Shown: positions 25,327 to 34,087 of the stretch, in pieces
Layout: each line of letters opens with the position of its first letter
Numbering within the stretch: position 1 is the first letter of the stretch
Assembly: GCF_018305005.1 (NCBI RefSeq)
Contig: NZ_JAGQEG010000051.1
Coordinates: forward strand, 1-39,472
DNA from: Collimonas silvisoli
Lineage (GTDB): Bacteria > Pseudomonadota > Gammaproteobacteria > Burkholderiales > Burkholderiaceae_D
Reading direction: 5' to 3'
DNA length: 39,472 bases
The notes under the pieces: generated by a model
Database searches by the model: none
What the model saw: the letters and a program-made list of their open reading frames with translations, nothing else
Told to the model about the DNA's origin: nothing
Program-made: the position numbers and the translations under genes

Positions 25327-25932
25327 ATGGCTGCCGCAATTGATTTCTACTTTGATTTTTCCTCGCCATATGGCTATTTTGCCGCCACCCGCATCGATGA
25401 GCTGGCGGCAAAGTACCAGCGCGACGTCGAATGGCATCCGATCCTGTTGGGGCCGGTATTCAAGACCACCGGTTCGATGCCCTTGCCGCAGGTGCCGATC
25501 AAGGGCGATTACTCGTTCCACGATTTCGAACGCAGCGCGCGTTTTCACGGCATCCCCTACAAGCGTCCCGGTGCCTTCCCGATTTCCACCCAGGCGGCGG
25601 CGCGTGCGGTGCTGTGGGTGCGCGGCAAACAAGGCGAAGACAAGGCCATCAAATACGCCAAGCAGATTTACAAAGCCTATTTTGTCGACGGCATCAACAT
25701 CGGCGAACCTATGCATTTGCTCGAAATCGGCCATCACAGCGGCATCGATACCAACGGCCTGACCGACGGCATCAACAGCTTGCCGATCAAGAATCAGTTG
25801 AAAGCGGAAGTCGATCTGGCGATGGCACGCGGCGTATTCGGTTCGCCGTTCGTGATGGTCGATGGCGAATCGTTCTGGGGTTTCGACCGCTTCGATCAGC
25901 TCGAAGCATTCCTGAGAGATGGCAAGATTTGA
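25327..25932 (+). CDS. 2-hydroxychromene-2-carboxylate isomerase-like DsbA-family protein
   Basis: A 201-residue protein of the DsbA/kappa-GST thioredoxin superfamily. It begins with IDFYFDFSSPYGYFAATRID, where the active-site Cys pair is replaced by SSPY, typical of HCCA isomerases, which use glutathione as cofactor. The second signature is VFGSPFVMVDGESFWGFDRF (the cis-Pro loop and active-site Trp/Phe). The name comes from naphthalene catabolism, but most genomic copies act on unknown substrates. The AGGGTAAAAAAAAG upstream is a weak ribosome site. Its stop overlaps the next gene's TTG start (TTGA). Confidence 0.88.
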   Translation: MAAAIDFYFDFSSPYGYFAATRIDELAAKYQRDVEWHPILLGPVFKTTGSMPLPQVPIKGDYSFHDFERSARFHGIPYKRPGAFPISTQAAARAVLWVRGKQGEDKAIKYAKQIYKAYFVDGINIGEPMHLLEIGHHSGIDTNGLTDGINSLPIKNQLKAEVDLAMARGVFGSPFVMVDGESFWGFDRFDQLEAFLRDGKI

Positions 25933-26336
25933 AGGACAAGGCAAATGATTGCCCCTGCGGCGGCGGCAAGTATGCACAGTGTTGCGGCCGCTTTCATAGC
26001 GGCGCAGAAACGGCGCCGACCGCACTGGCGCTGATGCGCTCGCGCTACAGCGCCTACGTCATGGGCCTGGGCGCGTATCTGCGGGCGACCTGGCATCGCA
26101 GCAGCCGGCCGGCCGAGCCTATCGTCGCCGAGGCCGGGCTGAAATGGCTGGGCCTGGAGGTGCGCAAGCATCAGGCCGAGGGCGATAGCGCCACGGTGGA
26201 ATTCGTGGCGCGTTACAAGATCGGCGGCCGCGCAGAGCGCTTGCACGAGGTAAGCCGCTTTGTGCGCGAGTGTGAACCCGGGACAGAAGGCCAGCCACGC
26301 TGGTTCTATGTCGATGGCAGTTTCCCTGAAAAATAA
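25929..26336 (+). CDS. YchJ-family SEC-C motif protein
   Basis: A 135-residue YchJ-like protein. The N-terminal SEC-C zinc-binding motif is NDCPCGGGKYAQCCG, followed by the family block ALALMRSRYSAYVMG and a WLGLEVRKH segment within a cystatin/NTF2-like fold. The function of YchJ is not established. The likely start is TTG at 25929 (LKDKANDCPC), which overlaps the stop of the isomerase gene by 4 nt. No ATG or GTG is available in the right place between that stop and the zinc motif, so the start is unusual. Confidence 0.82.
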   Translation: MKDKANDCPCGGGKYAQCCGRFHSGAETAPTALALMRSRYSAYVMGLGAYLRATWHRSSRPAEPIVAEAGLKWLGLEVRKHQAEGDSATVEFVARYKIGGRAERLHEVSRFVRECEPGTEGQPRWFYVDGSFPEK

Positions 26337-26381
26337 AAAACATTGCGGGAAGCATCAGCAGGCTAAACAGGAGACAAAACC

Positions 26382-28076
26382 ATGACGCAACTGAATTCCA
26401 GCATCGATCGCGGCAGCCAGGACATACCGCTGATCGAACAAACTATCGGCCGTTTTTTCGACGGCATGGTGGAACGGGTTGCCGAGAATGACGCACTGGT
26501 ATCGCGCCATCAGCAGATCCGCCTCAGCTATCGGCAACTGCAAAGCCAGGCCAGGCAACTGGCCAGCGCCATGCTCAAGCTCGGGCTGCAGCCGGGCGAC
26601 CGCATCGGCATCTGGTCGCACAACAATGCCGAGTGGCTGCTGACGCAATTGGCCACGGCCTACGCCGGCATCGTGCTGGTGAATATCAATCCGGCCTATC
26701 GGGTCAGCGAACTGGAGTACGCGCTCAACAATGTCGGTTGCAAGGCGCTGATTTCGATGACCAGTTTCAAGAGCAGCGACTATCTGGAAATGATCTGCAC
26801 GCTGGCTCCCGAGCTGCAACATGCCGCTCCAGGCAGCTTGCAGGCAGCGCGCCTGCCGACCCTGAAAACCGTGATCCAGCTCGGCGGCGATGAAGTGCCG
26901 GGCATGTTGCGTTTCGCCGATCTGATGGCCGGCGGCGATGCGGCCGATCCGCAACTGGCTGTCATCGGCGCGACATTGCGAGCCAGCGATCCGATCAATA
27001 TCCAGTTCACCAGCGGCACCACCGGCTTTCCGAAAGGCGCCACGCTGACCCATCGCAATATCCTGAACAACGGCTTTTTCATCGGCGAAGCGATGAAGCT
27101 GAGCGCGCAGGACCGGCTCTGCATCCCGGTACCCCTGTATCACTGCTTCGGCATGGTGCTTGGCAATCTGGCTTGCCTGACGCATGGCGCCACGATTGTC
27201 TATCCGAACGACGCTTTCGATGCGTTCTCGGTATTGCAGGCGGTGCAAGAAGAACGCTGCACCGGCTTGCACGGCGTGCCCACCATGTTCATTTCCGAAC
27301 TGGACCACCCGCGCTTTGCCGAATTCGATTTGTCGACCCTGCGCACCGGCATCATGGCCGGCTCGCCGTGTCCGATCGAAGTGATGAAACGCGTAGTGCG
27401 CGATATGCATCTGGCACAGATCACGATCGCCTACGGCATGACCGAAACCAGTCCGGTCAGCTGTCAAAGCATGACCGACACGCCGCTGGAAAAACGCGTT
27501 TCCACGGTCGGCAAGGTGCAGCCGCATTTGCAGGTCAAAATCATCGACCCGGATTCGGGCGCGATCATGCCGATCGGCAGTTCCGGCGAATTGTGCACCC
27601 ACGGTTATTCGGTGATGCACGGTTATTGGGGCGATGAAGAAAAAACCCGCGAAGCGATCGACAGCGAAGGCTGGATGCATACCGGCGACCTGGCCATCAT
27701 GGATGGCGAAGGCTACGTCAATATCGTCGGCCGCATGAAGGACATGGTGATTCGCGGCGGCGAGAATATCTATCCGCGCGAGATCGAAGAATTTCTATAC
27801 CGGCATCCAGCGATCCAGGATGTGCAAGTGGTCGGCGTGCCGGATCAGAAATACGGCGAAGAATTATGTGCATGGATTATCCTGCGGCCCGGTCACGCCG
27901 CAGATGAACAAGCCATACGCGATTTTTGCCAAGGCCAGATCGCCCACTACAAGGTGCCGCGCTACATCCGTTTTGTCGACGCTTTCCCGATGACGGTAAC
28001 CGGCAAGATCCAGAAATTCAAGATCCGTGAAGCGATGAAGGATGAGTTGAAGATCAACGACATCCCCACTGCATAA
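26382..28076 (+). CDS. AMP-binding acyl-CoA synthetase
   Basis: A 564-residue ANL-superfamily acyl-CoA ligase. The P-loop is [11 protein letters not shown], with further AMP-binding motifs [10 protein letters not shown] and the hinge/C-terminal part [35 protein letters not shown] and [11 protein letters not shown], whose lysine completes the adenylation site. It resembles the ACSF2/FadD35-like medium-chain group. In this cluster it probably activates isovalerate, another branched acid or acetoacetate with CoA, but the substrate is not readable. Start ATG at 26382, with a good AGGAGA 9 nt upstream. The carboxylase gene follows after 36 nt. Confidence 0.92.
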   Translation: MTQLNSSIDRGSQDIPLIEQTIGRFFDGMVERVAENDALVSRHQQIRLSYRQLQSQARQLASAMLKLGLQPGDRIGIWSHNNAEWLLTQLATAYAGIVLVNINPAYRVSELEYALNNVGCKALISMTSFKSSDYLEMICTLAPELQHAAPGSLQAARLPTLKTVIQLGGDEVPGMLRFADLMAGGDAADPQLAVIGATLRASDPINIQFTSGTTGFPKGATLTHRNILNNGFFIGEAMKLSAQDRLCIPVPLYHCFGMVLGNLACLTHGATIVYPNDAFDAFSVLQAVQEERCTGLHGVPTMFISELDHPRFAEFDLSTLRTGIMAGSPCPIEVMKRVVRDMHLAQITIAYGMTETSPVSCQSMTDTPLEKRVSTVGKVQPHLQVKIIDPDSGAIMPIGSSGELCTHGYSVMHGYWGDEEKTREAIDSEGWMHTGDLAIMDGEGYVNIVGRMKDMVIRGGENIYPREIEEFLYRHPAIQDVQVVGVPDQKYGEELCAWIILRPGHAADEQAIRDFCQGQIAHYKVPRYIRFVDAFPMTVTGKIQKFKIREAMKDELKINDIPTA

Positions 28077-28112
28077 AAGCCGCTCAAAATAAAAGACACA
28101 AAGGACATCGCA

Positions 28113-29735
28113 ATGCCCCAAATAGAAAGCAAGCTGAACCCACGCAGCGAAGAATTCCAGCAAAACGCCAACGCACTCAACCTGCTGGTAAACGATCTGC
28201 GCCAGAAAGTCGCACAGATCGCCGAGGGCGGCGGCGAGGCCGCGCGCAACAAGCATGTGGCGCGTGGCAAGCTGCTGCCGCGCGACCGCGTGCAGATGCT
28301 GCTCGATCCCGGCACGCCGTTCATGGAGTTTTCCCAACTGGCCGCCTATCACGTCTACAAAGACAAGGATGGCAGCGATGCAGCGCCCGCCGCCGGCGTG
28401 ATTACCGGCATCGGCCGCATCGCCGGCCAGGAATGCGTGGTGGTCTGCAATGACGCCACCGTCAAGGGCGGCACCTACTATCCGCTCAGCGTCAAAAAAC
28501 ATTTGCGGGCGCAGGAAATCGCCGAGCAAAACAACTTGCCTTGCATCTACCTGGTCGATAGCGGCGGCGCCAATTTGCCGAATCAAGACGAGGTGTTTCC
28601 TGACCGCGACCATTTCGGCCGCATCTTCTACAACCAGGCCAACCTGTCGGCCAAAGGCATTCCGCAAATCGCGGTGGTGATGGGATCGTGCACCGCCGGC
28701 GGCGCCTATGTGCCGGCGATGAGCGACGAATCGATCATCGTCAAGAACCAGGGCACGATTTTCCTGGCCGGCCCGCCGCTGGTGAAAGCGGCGACTGGCG
28801 AAGTGGTCAGCGCCGAGGATCTGGGCGGCGGCGATGTTCACACCCGCTTGTCAGGCGTGGCCGATCATCTGGCGCAAAACGATATGCACGCGTTGTCGCT
28901 GGCGCGCACCATCGTCTCCAACCTGAACCGGCAAAAACCGCCAGGCCCATTGCTGCGCCCGGTAGTCGAACCGAAGTACCCGGCGCAGGAACTGTATGGC
29001 GTGATTCCGCTCGATACCCGCAAGCCCTTCGATGTGCGCGAAGTAATCGCACGCATCGTCGACGGCAGCGAATTCGATGAATTCAAGGCGCGCTACGGCA
29101 GCACGCTGATTTGCGGCTTTGCCCATATCTACGGCATGCCGGTCGGCATCGTCGCTAACAACGGCATCCTGTTTTCCGAAGCGGCCCTGAAAGGCACGCA
29201 CTTCATCGAGCTTTGCTCGCAACGCAAGATCCCGCTGGTGTTCCTGCAAAACATCACCGGCTTCATGGTCGGCCGCCGCTACGAAAACGAAGGCATCGCC
29301 CGCAACGGCGCCAAGATGGTGACTGCGGTGGCGACTACTGCTGTGCCCAAGCTGACGGTGATCATCGGCGGCAGTTTCGGCGCCGGCAACTACGGCATGT
29401 GCGGCCGCGCCTACTCGCCGCGTTTCCTGTGGATGTGGCCGAATGCGCGGATCTCGGTGATGGGCGGCGAACAAGCCGCCGGCGTGCTGGCGACCGTCAA
29501 GCGCGATGGCATCGAAGCCAGGGGCGGCAACTGGAGCGCCGGCGAGGAAGAAGCTTTCAAAAAGCCGATTCGCGATCAGTATGAACATCAGGGCCATCCG
29601 TATTACGCCTCCGCTCGCTTGTGGGACGACGGCGTGATCGATCCGGCCGATACGCGCCGGGTGCTGGGGCTGGGTTTGAGCGCTGCTTTGAATGCGCCGA
29701 TTGCGGAAACCAGGTTCGGTGTGTTCCGGATGTAA
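28113..29735 (+). CDS. liuB: Methylcrotonyl-CoA carboxylase beta (carboxyltransferase) subunit
   Basis: A 540-residue carboxyltransferase that moves CO2 from biotin (on the LiuD subunit) to 3-methylcrotonyl-CoA, giving 3-methylglutaconyl-CoA. Motifs are [53 protein letters not shown] and [15 protein letters not shown], with the C-terminal acyl-CoA-site block [17 protein letters not shown] typical of MCC rather than propionyl-CoA carboxylase. Length matches LiuB of pseudomonads (about 535). Start ATG at 28113, with AAAGGA upstream. Its partner subunit is displaced about 7.6 kb downstream, with six other genes plus one micro-ORF between. Confidence 0.95.
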   Translation: MPQIESKLNPRSEEFQQNANALNLLVNDLRQKVAQIAEGGGEAARNKHVARGKLLPRDRVQMLLDPGTPFMEFSQLAAYHVYKDKDGSDAAPAAGVITGIGRIAGQECVVVCNDATVKGGTYYPLSVKKHLRAQEIAEQNNLPCIYLVDSGGANLPNQDEVFPDRDHFGRIFYNQANLSAKGIPQIAVVMGSCTAGGAYVPAMSDESIIVKNQGTIFLAGPPLVKAATGEVVSAEDLGGGDVHTRLSGVADHLAQNDMHALSLARTIVSNLNRQKPPGPLLRPVVEPKYPAQELYGVIPLDTRKPFDVREVIARIVDGSEFDEFKARYGSTLICGFAHIYGMPVGIVANNGILFSEAALKGTHFIELCSQRKIPLVFLQNITGFMVGRRYENEGIARNGAKMVTAVATTAVPKLTVIIGGSFGAGNYGMCGRAYSPRFLWMWPNARISVMGGEQAAGVLATVKRDGIEARGGNWSAGEEEAFKKPIRDQYEHQGHPYYASARLWDDGVIDPADTRRVLGLGLSAALNAPIAETRFGVFRM

Positions 29736-29744
29736 GCCCAAACA

Positions 29745-30692
29745 GTGAAAAAAATCATGGCAAAAATAACAGGGGTATCGGTGACACGGGCAATACGGCA
29801 TGGCCTGGCTGGCTCATGTCTGTGCGCATGTGCCTACCTAAGCATCTGGTCCGCGCATGCGGCAGACCAGCCCCTGGCTCAGGATTTGAATGAGGCTGTT
29901 ACCAGCTTGCCGGTGAAGGTCAAGAATTTGTATGGCCGTCCCGTCTCCGGCAATGTCATCGTGACGCAATTCAAGCCCGCCGGCGCCGGGCCGTTTCCGA
30001 TTGTCGTCATCAATCACGGCCGCAATGGCAACGATCGTTCCAAACCGGCGCGCTTCCGCTACACGCCGCAAGTGCGCTTCTTCATCGAGCGCGGTTTTGC
30101 CGTGTTTGTGCCGACCCGGCTAGGCTATGGCGACACCGGCGTCGAGCCCGACCCGGAAGATAGCGGCGGCTGCCGCGATAAAGATTACGGACCGATGGCC
30201 GAGGCTGCCAGCAGCGAAGTGCTGGCGGTGCTCGATTACGCCAGGCAGCAGCCCTACGTCAATCCTGAGCGGGTGCTGCTGGTCGGCCAGTCGGTTGGCG
30301 GTTACACCACTACCGCCACTGCGGCCAGGATGCCGCAAGGGTTGGTGGCGGCAATCAATTTTGCCGGCGGCGCCGGCGGCGATCCGGAGACGCATCCCGG
30401 TGTGCCTTGCCAGGGCGCCAAGCTGGAAAGCATGTACGCGCAATTCGGCAAGACTGCCAAGGTGCCGATGCTCTGGGTCTACACCCAGAACGACTTGTAT
30501 TTCGGTCCGCAATACAGCCAGGCGTGGCATGCCGCGTTTAACCAGGCCGGCGGCCAGGCTGAATTCAAATTGCTGCCGCCGTTTGCCAAGAATGGACATT
30601 TGCTATTTTCATCCGGTCTCAGCATCTGGGAACCAGTGGTGGCTGAATTTCTGGGACGGAATGGATTTCATGCGGAGCCAGTAAATAAATGA
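29745..30692 (+). CDS. Exported alpha/beta hydrolase (dienelactone hydrolase-like)
   Basis: A protein of about 315 residues with an N-terminal signal peptide ending near IWSAHAADQP, so it is secreted to the periplasm. The fold is alpha/beta hydrolase: the oxyanion region is VVINHGRNGND, the nucleophile is the Ser in VGQSVGGYTT, and the final His lies in NGHLLF; an Asp in YTQNDLYFG is a candidate third member. The start is GTG at 29745 or ATG at 29757, and neither has a clear ribosome site. It is not part of the known leucine route, although it sits between liuB and liuC. Its stop overlaps a 26-codon micro-ORF (ATGA). Confidence 0.83.
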   Translation: MKKIMAKITGVSVTRAIRHGLAGSCLCACAYLSIWSAHAADQPLAQDLNEAVTSLPVKVKNLYGRPVSGNVIVTQFKPAGAGPFPIVVINHGRNGNDRSKPARFRYTPQVRFFIERGFAVFVPTRLGYGDTGVEPDPEDSGGCRDKDYGPMAEAASSEVLAVLDYARQQPYVNPERVLLVGQSVGGYTTTATAARMPQGLVAAINFAGGAGGDPETHPGVPCQGAKLESMYAQFGKTAKVPMLWVYTQNDLYFGPQYSQAWHAAFNQAGGQAEFKLLPPFAKNGHLLFSSGLSIWEPVVAEFLGRNGFHAEPVNK

Positions 30693-30769
30693 TGCAACAA
30701 TATTTCGCAACGCTGGCCCGTTACTATGTCTGGGCCGTAGCAATGCGGCAAGTGGAGATGAACAAGTGA
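30689..30769 (+). CDS. 26-residue micro-ORF bridging the hydrolase and liuC
   Basis: ATG at 30689 overlaps the hydrolase stop (ATGA), and its TGA at 30767-30769 overlaps the GTG start of the hydratase (GTGA). It encodes MMQQYFATLARYYVWAVAMR plus six more residues, an aromatic, possibly membrane-associated helix. GGAG lies 11-14 nt upstream. It exactly fills the gap between the two genes and would carry ribosomes to the liuC start. Its role may be only coupling; a functional peptide is possible. No family known. Confidence 0.5.
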   Translation: MMQQYFATLARYYVWAVAMRQVEMNK

Positions 30770-31551
30770 CTTATCAAACGTTAGCAGTCCAGCATGCGCC
30801 TCAGGTGGCCACTATCGTCCTCAACCGGCCCGAAGTACGCAACGCCTTCAACGAGACCATGATTGCCGAAATCACCCACGCTTTTGCCGCACTGGGCAGC
30901 GCCGCGGAAGTGAGGGCGATTGTGCTGACCGCCAACGGCGCGGCGTTCTGCGCCGGCGGCGACCTTAACTGGATGAAGGCGATGGCGGACTACACGCCAG
31001 AACAGAACCGCGCCGACGCCGCGCTGCTGGCGACCATGTTGCGCACCATTTACCAATGCCCGAAACCGGTGATCGCCAAAGTACAGGGCGATTGCTATGC
31101 CGGCGGACTCGGCCTGGCGGCTGCCTGCGATATCGTGGCGGCGGTGGATACGGCGCAGTTCTGCCTGTCGGAAGTGAAGATAGGCTTGATCCCGGCGACC
31201 ATCTCGCCCTACGTCATCAAAGCCATCGGCGAGTCGGCTGCACGCCGCTACTTTATTACCGCCGAACGCTTTTCCGCCGAGACTGCGCAGCGGATCGGGC
31301 TGGTGCATGAAGTGGTCGAGGCGGAAAAACTGGATGAAAGCGTGGGCTTGCTGCTCAAGGCATTATTGGCGGCCAGTCCTAACGCAGTCACCGAAGCCAA
31401 GCGTCTGGTGCGGGCGATTGCCGGGCAGCCGCTGACGGAAATACTGATTGCCGATACGGTCGAAGAGATCGCCAAAATCCGGGCTTCCGCTGAAGGACGC
31501 GAGGGCGTGCGCGCTTTCCTGGAGAAGCGCAAGCCGTCTTGGTTGGCGTGA
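30766..31551 (+). CDS. liuC: Methylglutaconyl-CoA hydratase (enoyl-CoA hydratase family)
   Basis: A 261-residue crotonase-fold enzyme that hydrates 3-methylglutaconyl-CoA to HMG-CoA in leucine catabolism. Visible motifs are IVLNRPEVRNAFNETMIAE, the oxyanion block AAFCAGGDLNWMKAMADYT (the DLNWM form typical of LiuC/AUH) and GDCYAGGLGLAAACDIVAA, with SEVKIGLIPATISPYV for the second catalytic Glu region. The start is GTG at 30766, with GGAG 9-10 nt upstream; there is no usable ATG. Translation is probably coupled to the micro-ORF before it. Expected next enzyme, HMG-CoA lyase, is not in the window. Confidence 0.92.
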   Translation: MTYQTLAVQHAPQVATIVLNRPEVRNAFNETMIAEITHAFAALGSAAEVRAIVLTANGAAFCAGGDLNWMKAMADYTPEQNRADAALLATMLRTIYQCPKPVIAKVQGDCYAGGLGLAAACDIVAAVDTAQFCLSEVKIGLIPATISPYVIKAIGESAARRYFITAERFSAETAQRIGLVHEVVEAEKLDESVGLLLKALLAASPNAVTEAKRLVRAIAGQPLTEILIADTVEEIAKIRASAEGREGVRAFLEKRKPSWLA

Positions 31552-31583
31552 TCACATACAATCTCGTCCTTGCAGAGATTTAA

Positions 31584-31610
31584 ATGTCGGAAAAGATATT
31601 AAATGATTAA
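31584..31610 (+). other. 8-codon leader ORF overlapping the P450 start
   Basis: ATG at 31584 opens an 8-residue frame (MSEKILND) that ends in TAA at 31608-31610, overlapping the P450 ATG at 31603 by 8 nt (ATGATTAA). GAGAT lies upstream. It may be chance, but the overlap length is the same as between the following genes. Confidence 0.3.
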
Positions 31611-32886
31611 CGAAGCGTTTTTGAAGGACCCTTACCCTGCCTACCACGCTCTGCGTGCAGAAGGCGCGCTGCACTGGAGCCCGGAGTTTTGCGGCGGCGC
31701 CTGGCTGTTGACCGGCCATGCCGATGTCGCCAGCGTGTTGCGCGATCCGCGCTTCTCGGTGCGGCGCGCGGGCGGCTGGGCCAATAGCAGCGGTCCGGAA
31801 GCATTGACCGAATTGCGTGAATTCAAACGGATTTTTTCACGTTCGCTATTGTTCGTGGATGCGCCGCAGCACAGCCGTTTGCGCCAGGTGATGAATGCGG
31901 GTTTCAAACCGGCCGCATTGCAGGAGCTGGGGCCGCAGATACAGACCATCGTCGACCGTTTGCTGGATCAGGTATTGGCCAAGGCCGCTGACAGCGCGCC
32001 CGGGCAATTTGCTCAATTCGACTTTATGCGTGATTTCGCCCGTCCCCTGCCGGCGCTGGTGATCGCCAGCATGCTCGGCATCGCCGCCGAAGACCGCAGC
32101 GAATTCGTCGCCTGGTCCGACGATATCGCGGCCTTCATCGGCAGCCCGACGCCGACGCTGGAGATTGCCCGCGCGGCGCAGGTCAGCCTGATCGCCATGA
32201 ACGAATATTTTCGTCAGCTGCTGCCGCAGCGCCGCGCCGCCCTCGGCGACGATCTGATGAGCCAGCTGATACGCGCCGAAGCCAGCGGCGGCGTCATCAC
32301 CACCAAGGAATTGCTGGCGCAGTGCTGCACGCTGTTGTTCGCCGGCCATGAAACCACGCGCAATCTGCTAGGCAACGGCATGCTGGCGCTGCTGCAACAT
32401 CCGCAGCAATGGCAAGCGCTGCAAGACACGCCGTCGCTGCTGCCATCCGCCTTAAAGGAATTATTGCGTTTCGACAGCCCGGTGCAATACACCGGACGCC
32501 GCCTCAAGGTCAACGTCGAGATGCATGGCCAGCTGATGAAAAAAGGCGATCTAGTGATTCCGCTGATCGGCGCCGCCAATCGCGACCCGGCCAAATTCAC
32601 CGACCCGGACCGGCTCGATATCGAGCGCAACCAGGGTGCGCATCTGTCCTTCGGTTACGGCCCGCATGTCTGCATCGGCGCGACGCTGACCTATCTGGAA
32701 GCGGAAATCGCCATGCGCAGCGTGATGCGGCGTTTGCCGCAGCTGCAGCTGGCTAGCGCCACTCAATCATGGGGCGGCAACGCGGTATATCGCAGCCTGA
32801 ACCAGCTGCCGCTGCAATTTGCACGGCCGTCGGCAGCTGCGTCCATGGCCACGTCCGCACTACCAGTGGAAGCACAATATGCCTGA
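31603..32886 (+). CDS. Cytochrome P450, BioI-like by context
   Basis: A 427-residue soluble bacterial P450. The I-helix oxygen-activation motif is FAGHETTRN (residues 246-254, with T251/T252), the ExxR motif is KELLRF, and the heme-thiolate loop is FGYGPHVCIG with Cys357. No redox partner is fused or adjacent. A TAA stands directly before ATG 31603, fixing the start. Its stop overlaps the bioF start by 8 nt (ATGCCTGA at 32879-32886), the same arrangement as bioF/bioA and bioA/bioD. In Bacillus, the P450 BioI in the biotin operon cleaves acyl-ACP to make pimeloyl-ACP. I infer a similar role here. Another oxidation is possible, since family membership alone does not show it. Confidence 0.87.
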   Translation: MINEAFLKDPYPAYHALRAEGALHWSPEFCGGAWLLTGHADVASVLRDPRFSVRRAGGWANSSGPEALTELREFKRIFSRSLLFVDAPQHSRLRQVMNAGFKPAALQELGPQIQTIVDRLLDQVLAKAADSAPGQFAQFDFMRDFARPLPALVIASMLGIAAEDRSEFVAWSDDIAAFIGSPTPTLEIARAAQVSLIAMNEYFRQLLPQRRAALGDDLMSQLIRAEASGGVITTKELLAQCCTLLFAGHETTRNLLGNGMLALLQHPQQWQALQDTPSLLPSALKELLRFDSPVQYTGRRLKVNVEMHGQLMKKGDLVIPLIGAANRDPAKFTDPDRLDIERNQGAHLSFGYGPHVCIGATLTYLEAEIAMRSVMRRLPQLQLASATQSWGGNAVYRSLNQLPLQFARPSAAASMATSALPVEAQYA

Positions 32887-34087
32887 ACTGCTGACCCAGA
32901 TCCGCGAGCAACTGGCTGCGCTGCAAGAGCAGAAGCTATTGCGCAAGCGGCGCATCGTCGACGGCCCGCAAGGGCCGCTGCTGGAGCTCGAAGGCCGCCA
33001 ATACCTGGCCTTTTGCAGCAACGATTATCTCGGCCTGGCGAACCATCCGGCACTGCACGCCGCAGCGCAGGCCGGGCTGGATCGGTACGGCGTCGGCGCC
33101 AGCGCTTCGGCGCTGATCAGCGGCCACACCAGCGTGGTCGAAGAGCTGGAACTGGCGCTGGCGGCATTCGTCGGCATGCCGCGCGCCTTGCATTTTTCGA
33201 CCGGCTACATGGCCAACATGGGAACCATCCCGGCGCTGGTCGGCCCCGGCGATATTGTTTTTTCGGACCGCCTGAATCATGCTTGCCTGATCGACGGTGC
33301 GCGCTTGTCGGGCGCGCAGTTCCGCATTTACCCGCATGCCGATGTGGCGCGGCTGGAACAATTGCTGGCCAAGAGCAGCCACCCGCGCAAGCTGATCGTC
33401 ACCGACGCGGTCTTCAGCATGGACGGCGATATCGCGCCGTTGCCGGAGTTGCTGGCCCTGTGCGAGAAATACGATGCCTGGCTGCTGGTCGACGACGCCC
33501 ACGGTTTCGGCGTGCTGGGTCCGCAAGGGCGCGGCAGCCTGGCGCATTTCGGCCTGCAGTCGCAACGCATCCTGTATATGGGAACCCTGGGCAAGGCAGC
33601 CGGTGTGGCCGGCGCTTTCGTCGCCGGCGATGCATTGCTGATCGAGTGGCTGCTGCAACGCGCGCGCACTTACGTGTTTACCACCGCCAGCCCGCCCATG
33701 TTGGCGAGCGCCTTGCTGGCGGCAGTCGAGTTGATGCAGACCGAAGACTGGCGGCAACAGCATTTGCGCGTATTGATTGCGCACTTGCGCAACGGGCTGG
33801 CCAGCCTGCCATGGCCCTTGCTGCCGTCGGAGACGCCGGTGCAGGCATTGATCGTCGAAGACAACCAGCTGGCGCTGGACCTGATGGCTGGCTTGCGCGA
33901 GCAAGGCATCTGGGTGCCGGCGATCCGGCCGCCAACCGTACCAAAGGGCACGGCGCGCCTGCGCATATCGCTGTCGGCAGCGCACAGCATCGAACAAATA
34001 GATCAATTGGTCGGCGTTTTGCATGCGCTGGCCAAAAATTATGCGGGCGCGGATTCGCGCAGCATAGCGAGGAGTGCAGTTGAGTAA
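32879..34087 (+). CDS. bioF: 8-amino-7-oxononanoate synthase
   Basis: A 402-residue PLP enzyme of the alpha-oxoamine synthase family. It condenses pimeloyl-ACP/CoA with L-alanine to form 8-amino-7-oxononanoate. Motifs are YLAFCSNDYLGLANHPAL near the N terminus, GVGASASALISGHTSVVEEL, the PLP-aspartate region LLVDDAHGFGVLGPQGRG and the Schiff-base lysine K239 in MGTLGKAAGVAGAF. The start is the ATG at 32879, with GGAAG 5 nt upstream, inside the last codons of the P450 gene. Its stop overlaps the bioA start by 8 nt. The chain of overlaps means one transcript with coupled translation. Confidence 0.95.
   Translation: MPELLTQIREQLAALQEQKLLRKRRIVDGPQGPLLELEGRQYLAFCSNDYLGLANHPALHAAAQAGLDRYGVGASASALISGHTSVVEELELALAAFVGMPRALHFSTGYMANMGTIPALVGPGDIVFSDRLNHACLIDGARLSGAQFRIYPHADVARLEQLLAKSSHPRKLIVTDAVFSMDGDIAPLPELLALCEKYDAWLLVDDAHGFGVLGPQGRGSLAHFGLQSQRILYMGTLGKAAGVAGAFVAGDALLIEWLLQRARTYVFTTASPPMLASALLAAVELMQTEDWRQQHLRVLIAHLRNGLASLPWPLLPSETPVQALIVEDNQLALDLMAGLREQGIWVPAIRPPTVPKGTARLRISLSAAHSIEQIDQLVGVLHALAKNYAGADSRSIARSAVE

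Noticed and set aside
26355-27680. 441-codon leftward open frame opposite the acyl-CoA synthetase
   Set aside because: Antisense shadow. No recognisable domain or ribosome site, and the plus-strand gene has all ANL motifs.
31552-31602. BirA-type biotin operator before the P450
   Set aside because: I looked for paired TTGTAAAC/GTTTACAA-like halves and saw none. Only a 6-bp inverted repeat AATCTC/GAGATT is present at 31560-31580.
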